Source: Candidatus Poribacteria bacterium (GTDB lineage Bacteria > Poribacteria > WGA-4E > WGA-3G). From it: DNA of 45,826 nucleotides. Where the stretch lies: positions 1-45,826 of the forward strand of contig VXMD01000009.1 of the NCBI GenBank assembly GCA_009841255.1, in the 5' to 3' direction. Positions 33,263 to 41,646 of the stretch are shown piece after piece; within the stretch, counting starts at the first letter, position 1, and every line of letters begins with the position of its first letter. Made by a program: the position numbers and the translations under genes. The notes under the pieces are model-generated. The model was not told where the DNA came from and did no database searches. It saw nothing but the letters and a program-made list of their open reading frames with translations.

Positions 33263-34213
33263 CTATTGAAGGGAGATAACGCCTTTTTTGCGTTGAAGGA
33301 CAGCATCATAGAACCGCATCGTGCCAACACAGTCGTGTATGCTGGATATCGGCTCTCGCCCTTCACGAATGGCGTTGACGAATTCGGTGAGGCTGATGCC
33401 GTCTCCTGTCAACTCCCCGTTGCGCTGATCAGAGAAATTTGAGGTGAAGGTATTCCCGGATTCGGTAAAGTGTTGCGCACCCCACAATCCGTCTAAAACG
33501 ATGTATTCGTGTTGTCCGGTAATTTCGATGTAGTCATAGTTGCGCTGCCACAAACGTTGACTGGTCAACTGCAAACTTCCGACGGCGCCGTTGGTGTATT
33601 CTACGGCGACAGCGAAGGCACCTTGTCCGTCAACCTCATTGTGAAAAACGCTGAGTTCCTTCACATCGGCACCAGCGATGTGCCGTGCCAAATCGAAGTG
33701 GTGGATGGCAAAGTCGAGCAGATACTGTTTCACTGTCGGGTACTTACCACTACAGAACGAACAGAAGAGCTGCGTGAGTTGCCCGAAGGATTCGGTCTGC
33801 ATGATTTCCCTCGCCTCACGCACACCGAGACTGAACCGGCGCTGGAAGTTTACCATTAGCGTCTTGTTGTGCTGTTCTGCGGTTTCTGCCAGCGTGATCG
33901 TTTCTGCGAGCGATGGCGCGGGAGGTTTAGGGACGAAAACGTGGTATCCTGCCTCAAGCGTTTCCAGCACGAGTGGCTGCCGTGGGTCAGGTCCCATGGA
34001 GATAATGACTGCTTCGAGGTCTTCCTTTTCAAACATCTCGTGCCGATCGGTGTAATATCTTCCTGTGCCGAACTTGCCGGCAGCGTCTTTTGCCCGGTCT
34101 TCGTCGGCATCGCAAACGGCTTGCAATGCGACGGGAGCGAGATGTAACGCGGGATAAATGGTGTGCCTTGCGAAACCGCCGGCACCGAGAAATCCAATCC
34201 GAAGAGGTTCCAT
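33263..34213 (-). CDS. Gfo/Idh/MocA-family oxidoreductase, atypical
   Basis: 316 residues. Rossmann start LRIGFLGAGGFARHTIYPAL, then YYTDRHEMFEKEDLEAVIIS and AGYHVFVPKPPAPSLAET. The usual catalytic EKP is read as PKP here (Lys kept, Glu lost). HHFDLARH (about residues 180-187) gives the His/Asp usually found at the active site. It would use NAD(P) on a sugar or inositol-like substrate. It is on the opposite strand to its neighbours and is framed by the two direct repeats L2 and L3; L3 ends exactly at its start codon. Confidence 0.85.
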   Translation of the reverse strand: MEPLRIGFLGAGGFARHTIYPALHLAPVALQAVCDADEDRAKDAAGKFGTGRYYTDRHEMFEKEDLEAVIISMGPDPRQPLVLETLEAGYHVFVPKPPAPSLAETITLAETAEQHNKTLMVNFQRRFSLGVREAREIMQTESFGQLTQLFCSFCSGKYPTVKQYLLDFAIHHFDLARHIAGADVKELSVFHNEVDGQGAFAVAVEYTNGAVGSLQLTSQRLWQRNYDYIEITGQHEYIVLDGLWGAQHFTESGNTFTSNFSDQRNGELTGDGISLTEFVNAIREGREPISSIHDCVGTMRFYDAVLQRKKGVISLQ

Positions 34214-34307
34214 ATTTTTTAATCTTTCCTTGCGGGAGAACGACGTAGGTTAGAACTTTGACGCACCCTTCTCTGGAGTCGCCTGCGCCGTTGTTGCAGG
34301 CTCGCGG
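34214..34307 (-). repeat. Leader-carrying composite repeat L3
   Basis: Nearly the same as L2. On the minus strand it ends CCGCAAGGAAAGATTAAAAA and the ATG of the Gfo/Idh/MocA gene, with AAGGA as ribosome-binding site. The distal part has the small hairpin CCTGC/GCAGG. The next 230 bases up to the MFS gene hold no gene I can support; a TATAAT at 34503-34508 may be the -10 box of the MFS promoter. Confidence 0.75.
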
Positions 34308-34539
34308 TCCGATTCTAAAAAGGATGTTCAGAATACGCAAAAAACCTGATAGCGAAAAAAGTTTATGTGGAATTTAGCACAACTATGTGGCACTGTAAAG
34401 GAAATTTTGTTTTTGTGCTGAACGAGCGATGGAAATTTCAATTCAACCTAATTGCGAAAACTGTGTCAAAAGATAGAGCGCGGGATTTCTGACCGCTGCG
34501 ATTATAATACAAAAAATTTGGATAGGAACAAAAGAGATA

Positions 34540-35925
34540 ATGCCTAAAGTAGAGGGGGGTTCTAAACCCAATACCAATACACGAAACTTCCGATTTGCAC
34601 TGCTCCAAGGCACCTTTATGCGTATCAATTTAGCGTTTGCGGATTCATCGACGGTGCTTCCTGCTTTTATTCATAGATTAAGTGGTTCCGACATTCTGGT
34701 GGGTTTAACGGGTTCAATGATGACGGCGGGGTGGATGTGGCCCCAACTGCTGATGTCGAACCTGCTTGAACACCGTCCGAGAAAAATGCCATTTTACGCG
34801 CTCGGTATGAGCGTCCGCGTTTTGGCATGGCTTGGGGTTTTTTTCTGCACCATCACAATCGGTGAGCAAAACCCAACATTACTCGCGGCTTCCTTTTTGT
34901 CCCTCTATTTCATATCCTCCTCCGCTATGGGCGTTTCGACACTTCCGTATATGGACATTGTTTCTAAAGCGATAGCACCGCAACAGCGTGCCCGTTTCTT
35001 TAGCCTGCGCCAACTCTATGGCGGTTTTTTCGCGATCTGGGTTGGGTTTCTTGTTCGTGCGGTGCTTGGGAACGAATCTGAATTTACAGGTATATTGGGG
35101 AGTATTACACAGACTTTCAAGACGGTCACGATGTATTTTATCTGTTCCGTTTGCCGTCTGGATACCGATCTTGGGTTTCCGTATAATTACGCCTTTCTCT
35201 TTGTCTGTTCGGTGGCAGCGGCGTTTTTCTCTTTCGTGAGTTTTTTAGGTGTGCGCGAGCCTATCCATCCTGTTCATCCGAGGCGCCAACCGATGTGGCA
35301 ACACTTGAAGCACGGGGCGCATTTCTTGCGGACGGACACAAATTATCGGCGTTTCATTCTCTTCCGCGTTTTTGCACATTTCTCTGGCATGGCATCGCCT
35401 TTTTATATGCCTTATGCGCTGAATGATCTCGGATTTTCAGAAGCGACGATGGGATTTTTCATCGTCTGTTCGGCGCTGAGTGGTGTGATTTCAAACGCAT
35501 TCTGGGGACATATTGGCGAAAAGTATGGTGTACGATGGTTGCTGATTATCACGGCGGCACTGATGGGTATTCCGCCTGCCCTCGCCTGGTCTTCGGGCAT
35601 ATTGCCGACTTCACTATGGATGCCCGCCTTTTTCCTGATTTTTATCGTGGGCGGTATTTTGGCGAACGGCATGATGGTGGGTTTTATGGCGTATATGTTA
35701 AACATCGCGCCGCCTCGGAACCGCCCGAGTTATATTGGCTTCATGAACACGCTGCTCATGCCTGTGAGTTTTGGGCCCCTTCTTGCTGGATTCCTTGCCC
35801 CGCATATCGGTTATCGGTGGTTGTTCGCTATTTCAGTAGGCATCTGCATCGCGGCTTTCCATATTGGAACACAATTAGAAGAAATTATGCACGAAGATGA
35901 GACAGCAGAGGAAACCGACGCGTAA
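34540..35925 (+). CDS. MFS transporter
   Basis: 461 residues with about twelve hydrophobic helices. The loop after helix 2 carries basic residues (EHRPRKMPFYALG), and the second half starts near YRRFILFRVFAHFSGMASPFYMPYAL; GLTGSMMTAGWMWPQLL and GHIGEKYGVRWLL fit the A-like loops of the superfamily. Substrate unknown; the catabolic setting suggests a sugar or breakdown product. The zinc dehydrogenase gene follows 20 bases later, so they may be one operon. Confidence 0.85.
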   Translation: MPKVEGGSKPNTNTRNFRFALLQGTFMRINLAFADSSTVLPAFIHRLSGSDILVGLTGSMMTAGWMWPQLLMSNLLEHRPRKMPFYALGMSVRVLAWLGVFFCTITIGEQNPTLLAASFLSLYFISSSAMGVSTLPYMDIVSKAIAPQQRARFFSLRQLYGGFFAIWVGFLVRAVLGNESEFTGILGSITQTFKTVTMYFICSVCRLDTDLGFPYNYAFLFVCSVAAAFFSFVSFLGVREPIHPVHPRRQPMWQHLKHGAHFLRTDTNYRRFILFRVFAHFSGMASPFYMPYALNDLGFSEATMGFFIVCSALSGVISNAFWGHIGEKYGVRWLLIITAALMGIPPALAWSSGILPTSLWMPAFFLIFIVGGILANGMMVGFMAYMLNIAPPRNRPSYIGFMNTLLMPVSFGPLLAGFLAPHIGYRWLFAISVGICIAAFHIGTQLEEIMHEDETAEETDA

Positions 35926-35945
35926 AATGTAAAAGGGAGGTTTGA

Positions 35946-36959
35946 ATGAAAGTTGTTGCAAAATTTGGTCATGAAAGTGCGGGCTTAATAGATAAACCCG
36001 ACCCGGTTGCCAAGGGTGAGTTCGCCGTCGTCAAAATTCATTCGGTCCCGATGTGTACGGAATACAAAGGCTTCACAAGCGAACATAAAGGCGACAGTTT
36101 CGGACACGAAGCCGCGGGTGAAGTGGTAGAAATCGCGCAGGAGGGCACCGTCAAGGTAGGTGACCGCGTTGTCGTCATGCCTCACTTCCCTTGTGGAAAG
36201 TGTCATCTCTGCTTAACAGGTGAATATGCCCACTGTCCGGACGACAACAAAATCCTACACGCTACCGAACAGACGGGTGTAACGGCGACTTTCGCACAGT
36301 ACGTTCTTAAACAGGACTGGCTGCTCGTGCCGATTCCGGACGGGATCTCCTATCATCACGCTGGAATGGCATGTTGTGGACTTGGATCGACATCTAATGC
36401 CATGCGGTTGATGAATGTCAACGCGTTCGATACTGTTCTGATTACGGGGATGGGACCCATCGGGCTTGGTGGCGTGATTAACGCAGTGTATAGAGGTGCG
36501 CGCGTCATTGCGGTTGAGAGCCATCCGTATCGAGCGGACCTGGCGAAGAAACTCGGTGCAGCAGAAGTTGTTAACCCACAAGACGAGGATGTCGCTGATC
36601 AGATTCAGGATTTGACGGATGGTAAAGGTGTAGATAAAGGTGTGGAGTGCTCAGCGGCTTCTGCAGCAGTCCGCCTATTGATTGAGGTAACACGCCCGAA
36701 AGGACACATTGCCTTGATTGGTGGTATTGGCGAAGTGGAAATTCAGGGGAGTGGTATTATTAATAAAGGCTTGGTATTACACGGCACGCGGCATTATAAC
36801 CTCGCAGACACACCTGCTATGATGCGGATGATCACACAAGTGAAGGATCAGCTGGACACATTCATCACGCACAGTTTTCCGATGCGCGAGATTCAGGAAG
36901 CGTGGGCGTTGCAGTGTACGCACGATTGCGGGAAAGTCGTCCTTGACCCGTGGAAATAA
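35946..36959 (+). CDS. Zinc-binding MDR alcohol/polyol dehydrogenase
   Basis: 337 residues, GGGAGG upstream of the ATG. Catalytic-zinc ligands lie in VPMCTEYKGF and GHEAAGEV; the structural zinc loop is CGKCHLCLTGEYAHC (four Cys). The Rossmann part has VLITGMGPIGLGGVINAVYRGARVIAVESHPYRADLAKKLGA. It resembles threonine/sorbitol-type dehydrogenases. In context (between an MFS permease and a Gfo/Idh/MocA gene) it likely oxidises a sugar or polyol with NAD(P). Confidence 0.88.
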   Translation: MKVVAKFGHESAGLIDKPDPVAKGEFAVVKIHSVPMCTEYKGFTSEHKGDSFGHEAAGEVVEIAQEGTVKVGDRVVVMPHFPCGKCHLCLTGEYAHCPDDNKILHATEQTGVTATFAQYVLKQDWLLVPIPDGISYHHAGMACCGLGSTSNAMRLMNVNAFDTVLITGMGPIGLGGVINAVYRGARVIAVESHPYRADLAKKLGAAEVVNPQDEDVADQIQDLTDGKGVDKGVECSAASAAVRLLIEVTRPKGHIALIGGIGEVEIQGSGIINKGLVLHGTRHYNLADTPAMMRMITQVKDQLDTFITHSFPMREIQEAWALQCTHDCGKVVLDPWK

Positions 36960-36995
36960 AATTAACCTGATCTGCCTTGGGAAAGGAAAACTGTT

Positions 36996-38045
36996 ATGAA
37001 CTCTATGACAAACAGCATGCCGCTTTCAACACCATTGGACGTTCGCCGAGGGGTTACAGATACGGCAGATGTCGCATTCCCGTTACGCTGGGGTATCCTC
37101 GGTGCTGGTAACATTTCCGCGCAGTGGGTGTGGGCTTTACACGCCTGTGAAGGCGCAACTGTAACGGCTGTGGCGGCACGGGACATTGACCGAGCGAAAG
37201 AATTCGCGCGGCAGTATGGCGTCGCGACTGCTCATGGCGATTACAGGGAAATGGTCGCATCGGATGATGTAGATATTGTATACATCGGCACAATCAACCG
37301 ACTACACAAAGAACATACCCTTCTCGCCATTGAGGCAGGCAAACATGTACTCTGTGAGAAACCGCTCACCGAGAGCCTCTCCGATGCGCAAGAGATGTAT
37401 GCAGCAGCCGAGGAGAAGGATGTGATGATGCAAGACGGCATGTGGACCCGTTTCTTTCCCGCGGTGGAACATGCGCGCGCCGCCATTGAGGCAGGGATTA
37501 TCGGAGAGGTTGTGCTAACACAGTCCGATTTCTTCGACCCGATCTATACCGTCCAAGCCGCACCGCTTGCCTTCGGTGCCGCTGCTGTGCCGATATCGGT
37601 CACTGTTGTCGTCAACAACGCCGGCGGTGCAATTGTGGACTACGGTGAAGACAAATACGCGATACTGACGTTCCCGCCGCGCAACTCTGAACTTCCAGAG
37701 ATAACAGAGCTCGTCGGGACAGCGGGACGCATCACGCTTGAGCGACCCGGACATTGCCCGACGCGCATCTCTATCCGAATTCCACCGCCGAACGGCGTGC
37801 CTTCGCAGTATAGGACCCGAAACGCACCTGCTCCGTTGCATTATTTTGAGTATCCGTTGCCGGGATCTGTCGCGATGGCGAGATCCTCTCCCAATCAACA
37901 CGGATTTCTCTACCAAGCTGAAGCCGTTCATCGCTGTCTTGCCGCCGGTTTGCGTCAGTGTCCACAATACGATAAAGAGGAGTCCCTGCACGCCATGAAT
38001 GTGTTGACGGAAATCAACAAGGCGAGGCAAGCAGCAGGTCGTTAG
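36996..38045 (+). CDS. Gfo/Idh/MocA-family oxidoreductase (dihydrodiol-dehydrogenase-like)
   Basis: 349 residues. After about 24 variable residues comes LRWGILGAGNISAQWVWAL, later YIGTINRLHKEHTLLAIEAGKHVLCEKPLTESL with the catalytic EKP intact. MMQDGMWTRFFPA and VDYGEDKYAILTF are of the type seen in trans-1,2-dihydrodiol dehydrogenase relatives. Start at 36996 has GGAAAGG upstream; a nearer ATG at 37011 is possible. Same strand as the zinc dehydrogenase, 36 bases after it. Confidence 0.88.
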   Translation: MNSMTNSMPLSTPLDVRRGVTDTADVAFPLRWGILGAGNISAQWVWALHACEGATVTAVAARDIDRAKEFARQYGVATAHGDYREMVASDDVDIVYIGTINRLHKEHTLLAIEAGKHVLCEKPLTESLSDAQEMYAAAEEKDVMMQDGMWTRFFPAVEHARAAIEAGIIGEVVLTQSDFFDPIYTVQAAPLAFGAAAVPISVTVVVNNAGGAIVDYGEDKYAILTFPPRNSELPEITELVGTAGRITLERPGHCPTRISIRIPPPNGVPSQYRTRNAPAPLHYFEYPLPGSVAMARSSPNQHGFLYQAEAVHRCLAAGLRQCPQYDKEESLHAMNVLTEINKARQAAGR

Positions 38046-38082
38046 TTCAGCAGCCTGTAGGAGCGAGCTTTGCGGGCGATGT

Positions 38083-39021
38083 TTACCGTTCTACCCACCC
38101 AGAAATTTTGCCGTCATCGTGGGTTTCAGGGACTTCAGCCTGGAACCTCGCTTTCCTTGCCTCCGGATCAGTGTCTTCATCGAACAGGGCCAGTAAGCGC
38201 ACTTCAATCGTCTCGCGAAGTGGTGCGTTTTCCGGTGTCGTCGGATCATCTATCGCACCGTGGAAGGCTGTGCGCATATTGGATTGCTCTTGACGCGTGT
38301 CGTACTGCTTGAAAATCAGCGTTTCCTGCGGTGTCATCCGTGGAAAGTAATACCACCGCTGGTTCGGGCTATGCACGAGCCGTAGACTCACGAGTCGTCT
38401 CGGCACTTCCGTCTGAGACCAAGCATCGGCGGCAATTATATCCTCTGTCGCAACCGTTGCCATGTCGCAAATCGCGAGTGGCATGACGTAAATGTCTCTC
38501 TCCAGATCGGTGCTTCGCCACACATTGTACATCTGAAAGTGCTTTCCGTTGGCAATCTTTTCAAACCCGTCTTCGGAATATGGACTGACATCAGAATGGA
38601 TGCCACCGTAGGTGCCTTCACTTCCATTCGCTGTGGGTTTATTGCCACGCGGGTCCCCCTCAGGAAGTCCGCCGAACCCATTCCGATATTGGTGCTGCAT
38701 CACCCGTGTTTCGCTGCAACCTGTAATTGCTGTGATGAGGTCAGAGCACTCCTGATAGAAGTGCGTCGTCACGGTATCCTGATCGTGCAGATTTCTCACC
38801 TGTGTATCTGCGTCTACTAACTGGAAGCCGTTCGCCTCAAGGTTTGGCGGTGGCTGCAACAGACGTCCGTTGTAAACCTTGATCGATTCCCGCACATACA
38901 TACTTTTCCGTTCATCGGGATTTTCAACCCACTCCGGTGGTGGCATACGAGTGCCCCGATATCTTGCGTTCGCAAAACTGCCGGTCGATTCCACGAAGGA
39001 TAGCATTTCTCGTTGTGCCAT
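38083..39021 (-). CDS. CmcJ/AsaB-like Fe(II)/2-oxoglutarate oxygenase-family protein
   Basis: 312 residues with AAAGGAGG eight bases before the ATG. The run HFQMYNVWRS, MPLAICDMATV, HSPNQRWYYFPRMTPQETLIFKQYDT and PLRETIEVRLLALFD is the pattern of the CmcJ/NvfI/AsaB family known from cephamycin 7-alpha-methoxylation and fungal hydroxylases. The iron ligands are likely His142/Asp144 (GGIHSDVS) and His254 (FHGAIDDP), with Arg269 for 2-oxoglutarate. The substrate is unknown; no biosynthetic cluster is near, so it may act in catabolism or tailoring of a small molecule. It is convergent with the Gfo/Idh/MocA gene; a decayed REP-like stretch (GTAGGAGCGAGCTTTGCGGG) lies between them. Confidence 0.82.
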   Translation of the reverse strand: MAQREMLSFVESTGSFANARYRGTRMPPPEWVENPDERKSMYVRESIKVYNGRLLQPPPNLEANGFQLVDADTQVRNLHDQDTVTTHFYQECSDLITAITGCSETRVMQHQYRNGFGGLPEGDPRGNKPTANGSEGTYGGIHSDVSPYSEDGFEKIANGKHFQMYNVWRSTDLERDIYVMPLAICDMATVATEDIIAADAWSQTEVPRRLVSLRLVHSPNQRWYYFPRMTPQETLIFKQYDTRQEQSNMRTAFHGAIDDPTTPENAPLRETIEVRLLALFDEDTDPEARKARFQAEVPETHDDGKISGWVER

Positions 39022-39176
39022 AGGTGTCCTCCTTTGTCAATAATGTGCTGGGCAACTGGAAGTGGTCTTCCTCAATGTCCACATCAGACGCTTTTTTGTT
39101 TTCATGCCAATAAGATACCAAAGACCCACAAAAATCGCAATTTAAATGTAGTTGCTGATTTTTCAGAAAAAAATCC

Positions 39177-39205
39177 TTGACATTTTTGCGAATTTAAAGC
39201 ATAAT
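39177..39205 (+). promoter_or_regulatory. Sigma-70 promoter of the small protein gene
   Basis: TTGACA, 17 bases, CATAAT. It lies about 90 bases before the ATG at 39293. The rest of the 270-base gap before it shows no other feature. Confidence 0.75.
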
Positions 39206-39292
39206 CGAATTATACAACATTAACCAGATATGAATTGTTTTTCCGATTCGCTCTCAGTTTTGGTGGAGCGACCCGTTCATAGGAGGTGTACC

Positions 39293-39505
39293 ATGTCAAA
39301 AATTGTTGAAACGACAATCGATGCGCAAAGTCCTGCGAAATTAACTCGACCCAATCGGTTGCCGAGACTCAGACGAGTATTTGCGACAATTTTCAGTGAG
39401 GAACTCCGAGTTCCTGAAATCGCCTTGCTAAGTGAATCCATGCTTACGCGAGACTGGCACCTTTTGGAGGAAGATGCTGCCCGGGCACACCTCCAGCCGG
39501 AGTAA
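39293..39505 (+). CDS. Small antitoxin-like protein of 70 residues
   Basis: The ATG at 39293 has AGGAGG seven bases upstream; a longer frame from 39230 has no ribosome-binding site. The product is basic at first (LTRPNRLPRLRRV) and ends ALLSESMLTRDWHLLEEDAARAHLQPE. The acidic SEDW/EED-type C-terminus resembles short antitoxins that wrap a toxin, but no toxin gene is beside it, and the family is not recognised with certainty. It has its own strong promoter, so it is probably expressed. Confidence 0.6.
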   Translation: MSKIVETTIDAQSPAKLTRPNRLPRLRRVFATIFSEELRVPEIALLSESMLTRDWHLLEEDAARAHLQPE

Positions 39506-39559
39506 CTCCCGGCTTACGCACAAGAGTTTTCGGTAAATAAAGAAGCATTTTTCAGAATC

Positions 39560-39583
39560 GGCGCGCTTTGTAAGCGCGCCTAC
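39560..39583 (-). repeat. REP-like hairpin with GTAG foot
   Basis: Perfect 9-bp stem GGCGCGCTT/AAGCGCGCC, loop TGT, followed by TAC. It lies between the small protein and the sulfatase gene. Confidence 0.65.
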
Positions 39584-39603
39584 TTTATATTAAGGGTTAC
39601 TGT

Positions 39604-40932
39604 ATGAGCAAACCAAACATAATCTATATTCATTCACACGACACAGGTCGATACGTTCAACCTTACGGGCATGCGATCCCGACGCCGAATATCCAGAAAC
39701 TTGCGGAGGAAGGGGTGGTGTTCCGAAACGCCTTCTGTGCGAATCCGACCTGTTCTCCCTCGCGCGCCGCACTACTCACCGGACAGTGGGCACATAGTTG
39801 CGGTATGGGAGGTTTGGCAAACCGCGGGTGGAGTCTTCCGGTCCCAGAGCATCTCATCACCTATACCTTGAATGCGGCTGGATATACCACCGCCTTGGCA
39901 GGATTCCAGCATGTCGTCCGAGATCTTAAGGAAACAGGATACCAGCGGCTCTTATCCGAAGGGACCGTGCGAGCGGGGGCAGAGGAACGCGCACGCGATT
40001 TCATTTCGGAGAAGCATGACGCGCCATTTTTCTTAGATGTCGGATTTGGTGAGACGCATCGCCGCGCAAAAGGATTCGATCCACCCCCCGATGGTGAACC
40101 GAAAACCGACCCGCGCTATGTAAAGCCCCCCGCACCGTTCCCCGATACACCTGTGACTCGACAGGATATGGCGGAGTACATAGACGCGGCGCGCACGCTG
40201 GATAGGAAAATGGGTGTGGTTTTTGACGCGTTGGAGGAGAACGGGCTTGCTGAGAACACGCTCGTGATATGCACGACCGACCATGGGCTCGCCTTTCCCC
40301 GCATGAAGTGTCATCTCAGCGACCACGGTATCGGTATCATGCTTATTGTTCGCGGGCCCGGTGGTTTTAGTGGCGGACAAGTTGTGGACGGGTTAGTGAG
40401 TCAGATCGACCTCTTCCCGACGATTTGCGAATTGGCAGGGATTGAAGCTCCGGCGTGGTTACAGGGAAATTCTGTGCTCCCGTTAGTTCGCGGTGAAGCG
40501 GAAGATGTGCGTGACGCTATTTTCGCTGAAGTCAACTATCATTGTTGCTACGAACCGCAACGTGCGATCCGAACGAAGCGATGGAAATATATCCGCCGTT
40601 ATGACGATGCGGAAAAATGGGCACTGCCAAACTGCGATGACAGCATTAGCAAAACCTTTATGATGGAGCACGGTTGGGGTGACGATCCAGTTGAATCGGA
40701 ACGGTTGTACGATGTGGTGTTTGATTCGTCAGAGGCACATAACCTCGCGGCGGATCCCAATTACGCAGACGTCTTGACGGAGATGCGAGACCGTTTGGAG
40801 CAGTGGCGGACGGCAACCGATGATCCGGTGAACGAAAATCAGATTATGGTGCCACCAGAGACGGCTGTATCGAACGATCCGACGGATATTTCACCGGGGG
40901 ATCCGCATTATCCGGCACGTGAAATGGTGTAA
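39604..40932 (+). CDS. Sulfatase of the formylglycine type
   Basis: 442 residues. The activation site C-S-P-S-R is at residues 50-54 (CSPSRAALLTG), where Cys is changed to formylglycine in this family. The N-terminal metal-binding strand is KPNIIYIHSHDTGRY, and ICTTDHGLAFPRMKCHLSDHG supplies the later Asp/His and Lys. No signal peptide is visible, so it appears cytosolic unless exported otherwise. Likely substrates are sulfated sugars or related esters from algae or sponge matrix (inference). It needs a maturation enzyme; the only related gene in the window (2795-3388) is truncated, so the activator must be elsewhere. Confidence 0.9.
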   Translation: MSKPNIIYIHSHDTGRYVQPYGHAIPTPNIQKLAEEGVVFRNAFCANPTCSPSRAALLTGQWAHSCGMGGLANRGWSLPVPEHLITYTLNAAGYTTALAGFQHVVRDLKETGYQRLLSEGTVRAGAEERARDFISEKHDAPFFLDVGFGETHRRAKGFDPPPDGEPKTDPRYVKPPAPFPDTPVTRQDMAEYIDAARTLDRKMGVVFDALEENGLAENTLVICTTDHGLAFPRMKCHLSDHGIGIMLIVRGPGGFSGGQVVDGLVSQIDLFPTICELAGIEAPAWLQGNSVLPLVRGEAEDVRDAIFAEVNYHCCYEPQRAIRTKRWKYIRRYDDAEKWALPNCDDSISKTFMMEHGWGDDPVESERLYDVVFDSSEAHNLAADPNYADVLTEMRDRLEQWRTATDDPVNENQIMVPPETAVSNDPTDISPGDPHYPAREMV

Positions 40933-40970
40933 TGATGTAGTAATGTCAAAAACGATCAAATATCTGTTTC

Positions 40971-40990
40971 GCAGGGTCTCCGTGCCCTGC
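40971..40990. repeat. Hairpin beside the RAYT gene (3' side)
   Basis: Stem GCAGGG/CCCTGC with an 8-base loop, 49 bases beyond the stop of the transposase gene. GTAG is not at the foot, so assignment as REP rests on position and shape. Confidence 0.5.
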
Positions 40991-41038
40991 GTCCTTTCTG
41001 CCTTGAGACAGGTTCCTACCAAACAACCTTGGTTACAA

Positions 41039-41593
41039 TCACTTATTCAAACGATCAAACTCCCATTTTCGAGGGTTGTTCTGAATATACGTTCGAATTG
41101 ATTGTAAGGCAGATTCAGTGCGAATAACATGATCATGAAATCTTGTTCCCCACAACTTTTTGTCAAATCTTTTCCAGTTATTTTCCTTGACCCCGCGAAT
41201 GTATTGAGTAGTTGTTAAAGATTTAAAACGAGCGACTAAGTCAAGCAGCGATAGAGGCACTCCAGTTTCATGCTGCTGTTGCGGAGGGACCTTGTGCTTT
41301 GCACTCACCGAGGTGATTGGAACCTCCTCGAAATCCGCTTTGATAATCAAAATACCGTGGAAATGATTTGGCATCACTTGAAAGATATCCAAACCAATCC
41401 GAGGAGAGTAACTTGGCAGTTCCTGCCACACACGTTCAACCATGCGACCAGCATCCGTCAAATTAATGATTCCATTGCGTACATCGCCAAACAAGCAAGA
41501 CATATTTCGAGTAGAAAGTTTGACAAAATACCAACCAGGTTGTGAATAATCATATTCTGGTAAATGATGCGATTTAGAATCTGCATAAGGCAT
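41039..41593 (-). CDS. REP-associated tyrosine transposase (RAYT, IS200-like Y1 family)
   Basis: 184 residues. The HUH motif lies in FQVMPNHFHGILII (His77 and His79), and the catalytic Tyr169 in SIRTYIQNNPRKW, the usual Y1 arrangement. The N-terminus YDYSQPGWYFVKLSTRN is typical of RAYT proteins (GxYFVT-like). RAYTs are single-copy relatives of IS200 transposases that cut and join REP hairpin DNA; they lack the terminal ends of a normal insertion sequence. Here the gene is bracketed by two hairpins (40971-40990 and 41609-41632). The key residues appear intact. Confidence 0.9.
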   Translation of the reverse strand: MPYADSKSHHLPEYDYSQPGWYFVKLSTRNMSCLFGDVRNGIINLTDAGRMVERVWQELPSYSPRIGLDIFQVMPNHFHGILIIKADFEEVPITSVSAKHKVPPQQQHETGVPLSLLDLVARFKSLTTTQYIRGVKENNWKRFDKKLWGTRFHDHVIRTESALQSIRTYIQNNPRKWEFDRLNK

Positions 41594-41608
41594 AATACTT
41601 GTTTAGGG

Positions 41609-41632
41609 CGGACGGGCACGGGGCCCCGTCCG
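41609..41632. repeat. Hairpin beside the RAYT gene (5' side)
   Basis: Stem CGGACGGG/CCCGTCCG with an 8-base loop, 15 bases before the RAYT start codon and 14 bases beyond the stop of the ThuA-like gene, so it may also act as a transcription or processing signal. Confidence 0.55.
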
Positions 41633-41646
41633 AACAGGGGAAGTGC

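Noticed and set aside
34503-34508. TATAAT as a full promoter for the MFS gene
   Set aside because: The -10 box is perfect, but no acceptable -35 box stands 16-18 bases upstream, so it is mentioned only as possible.
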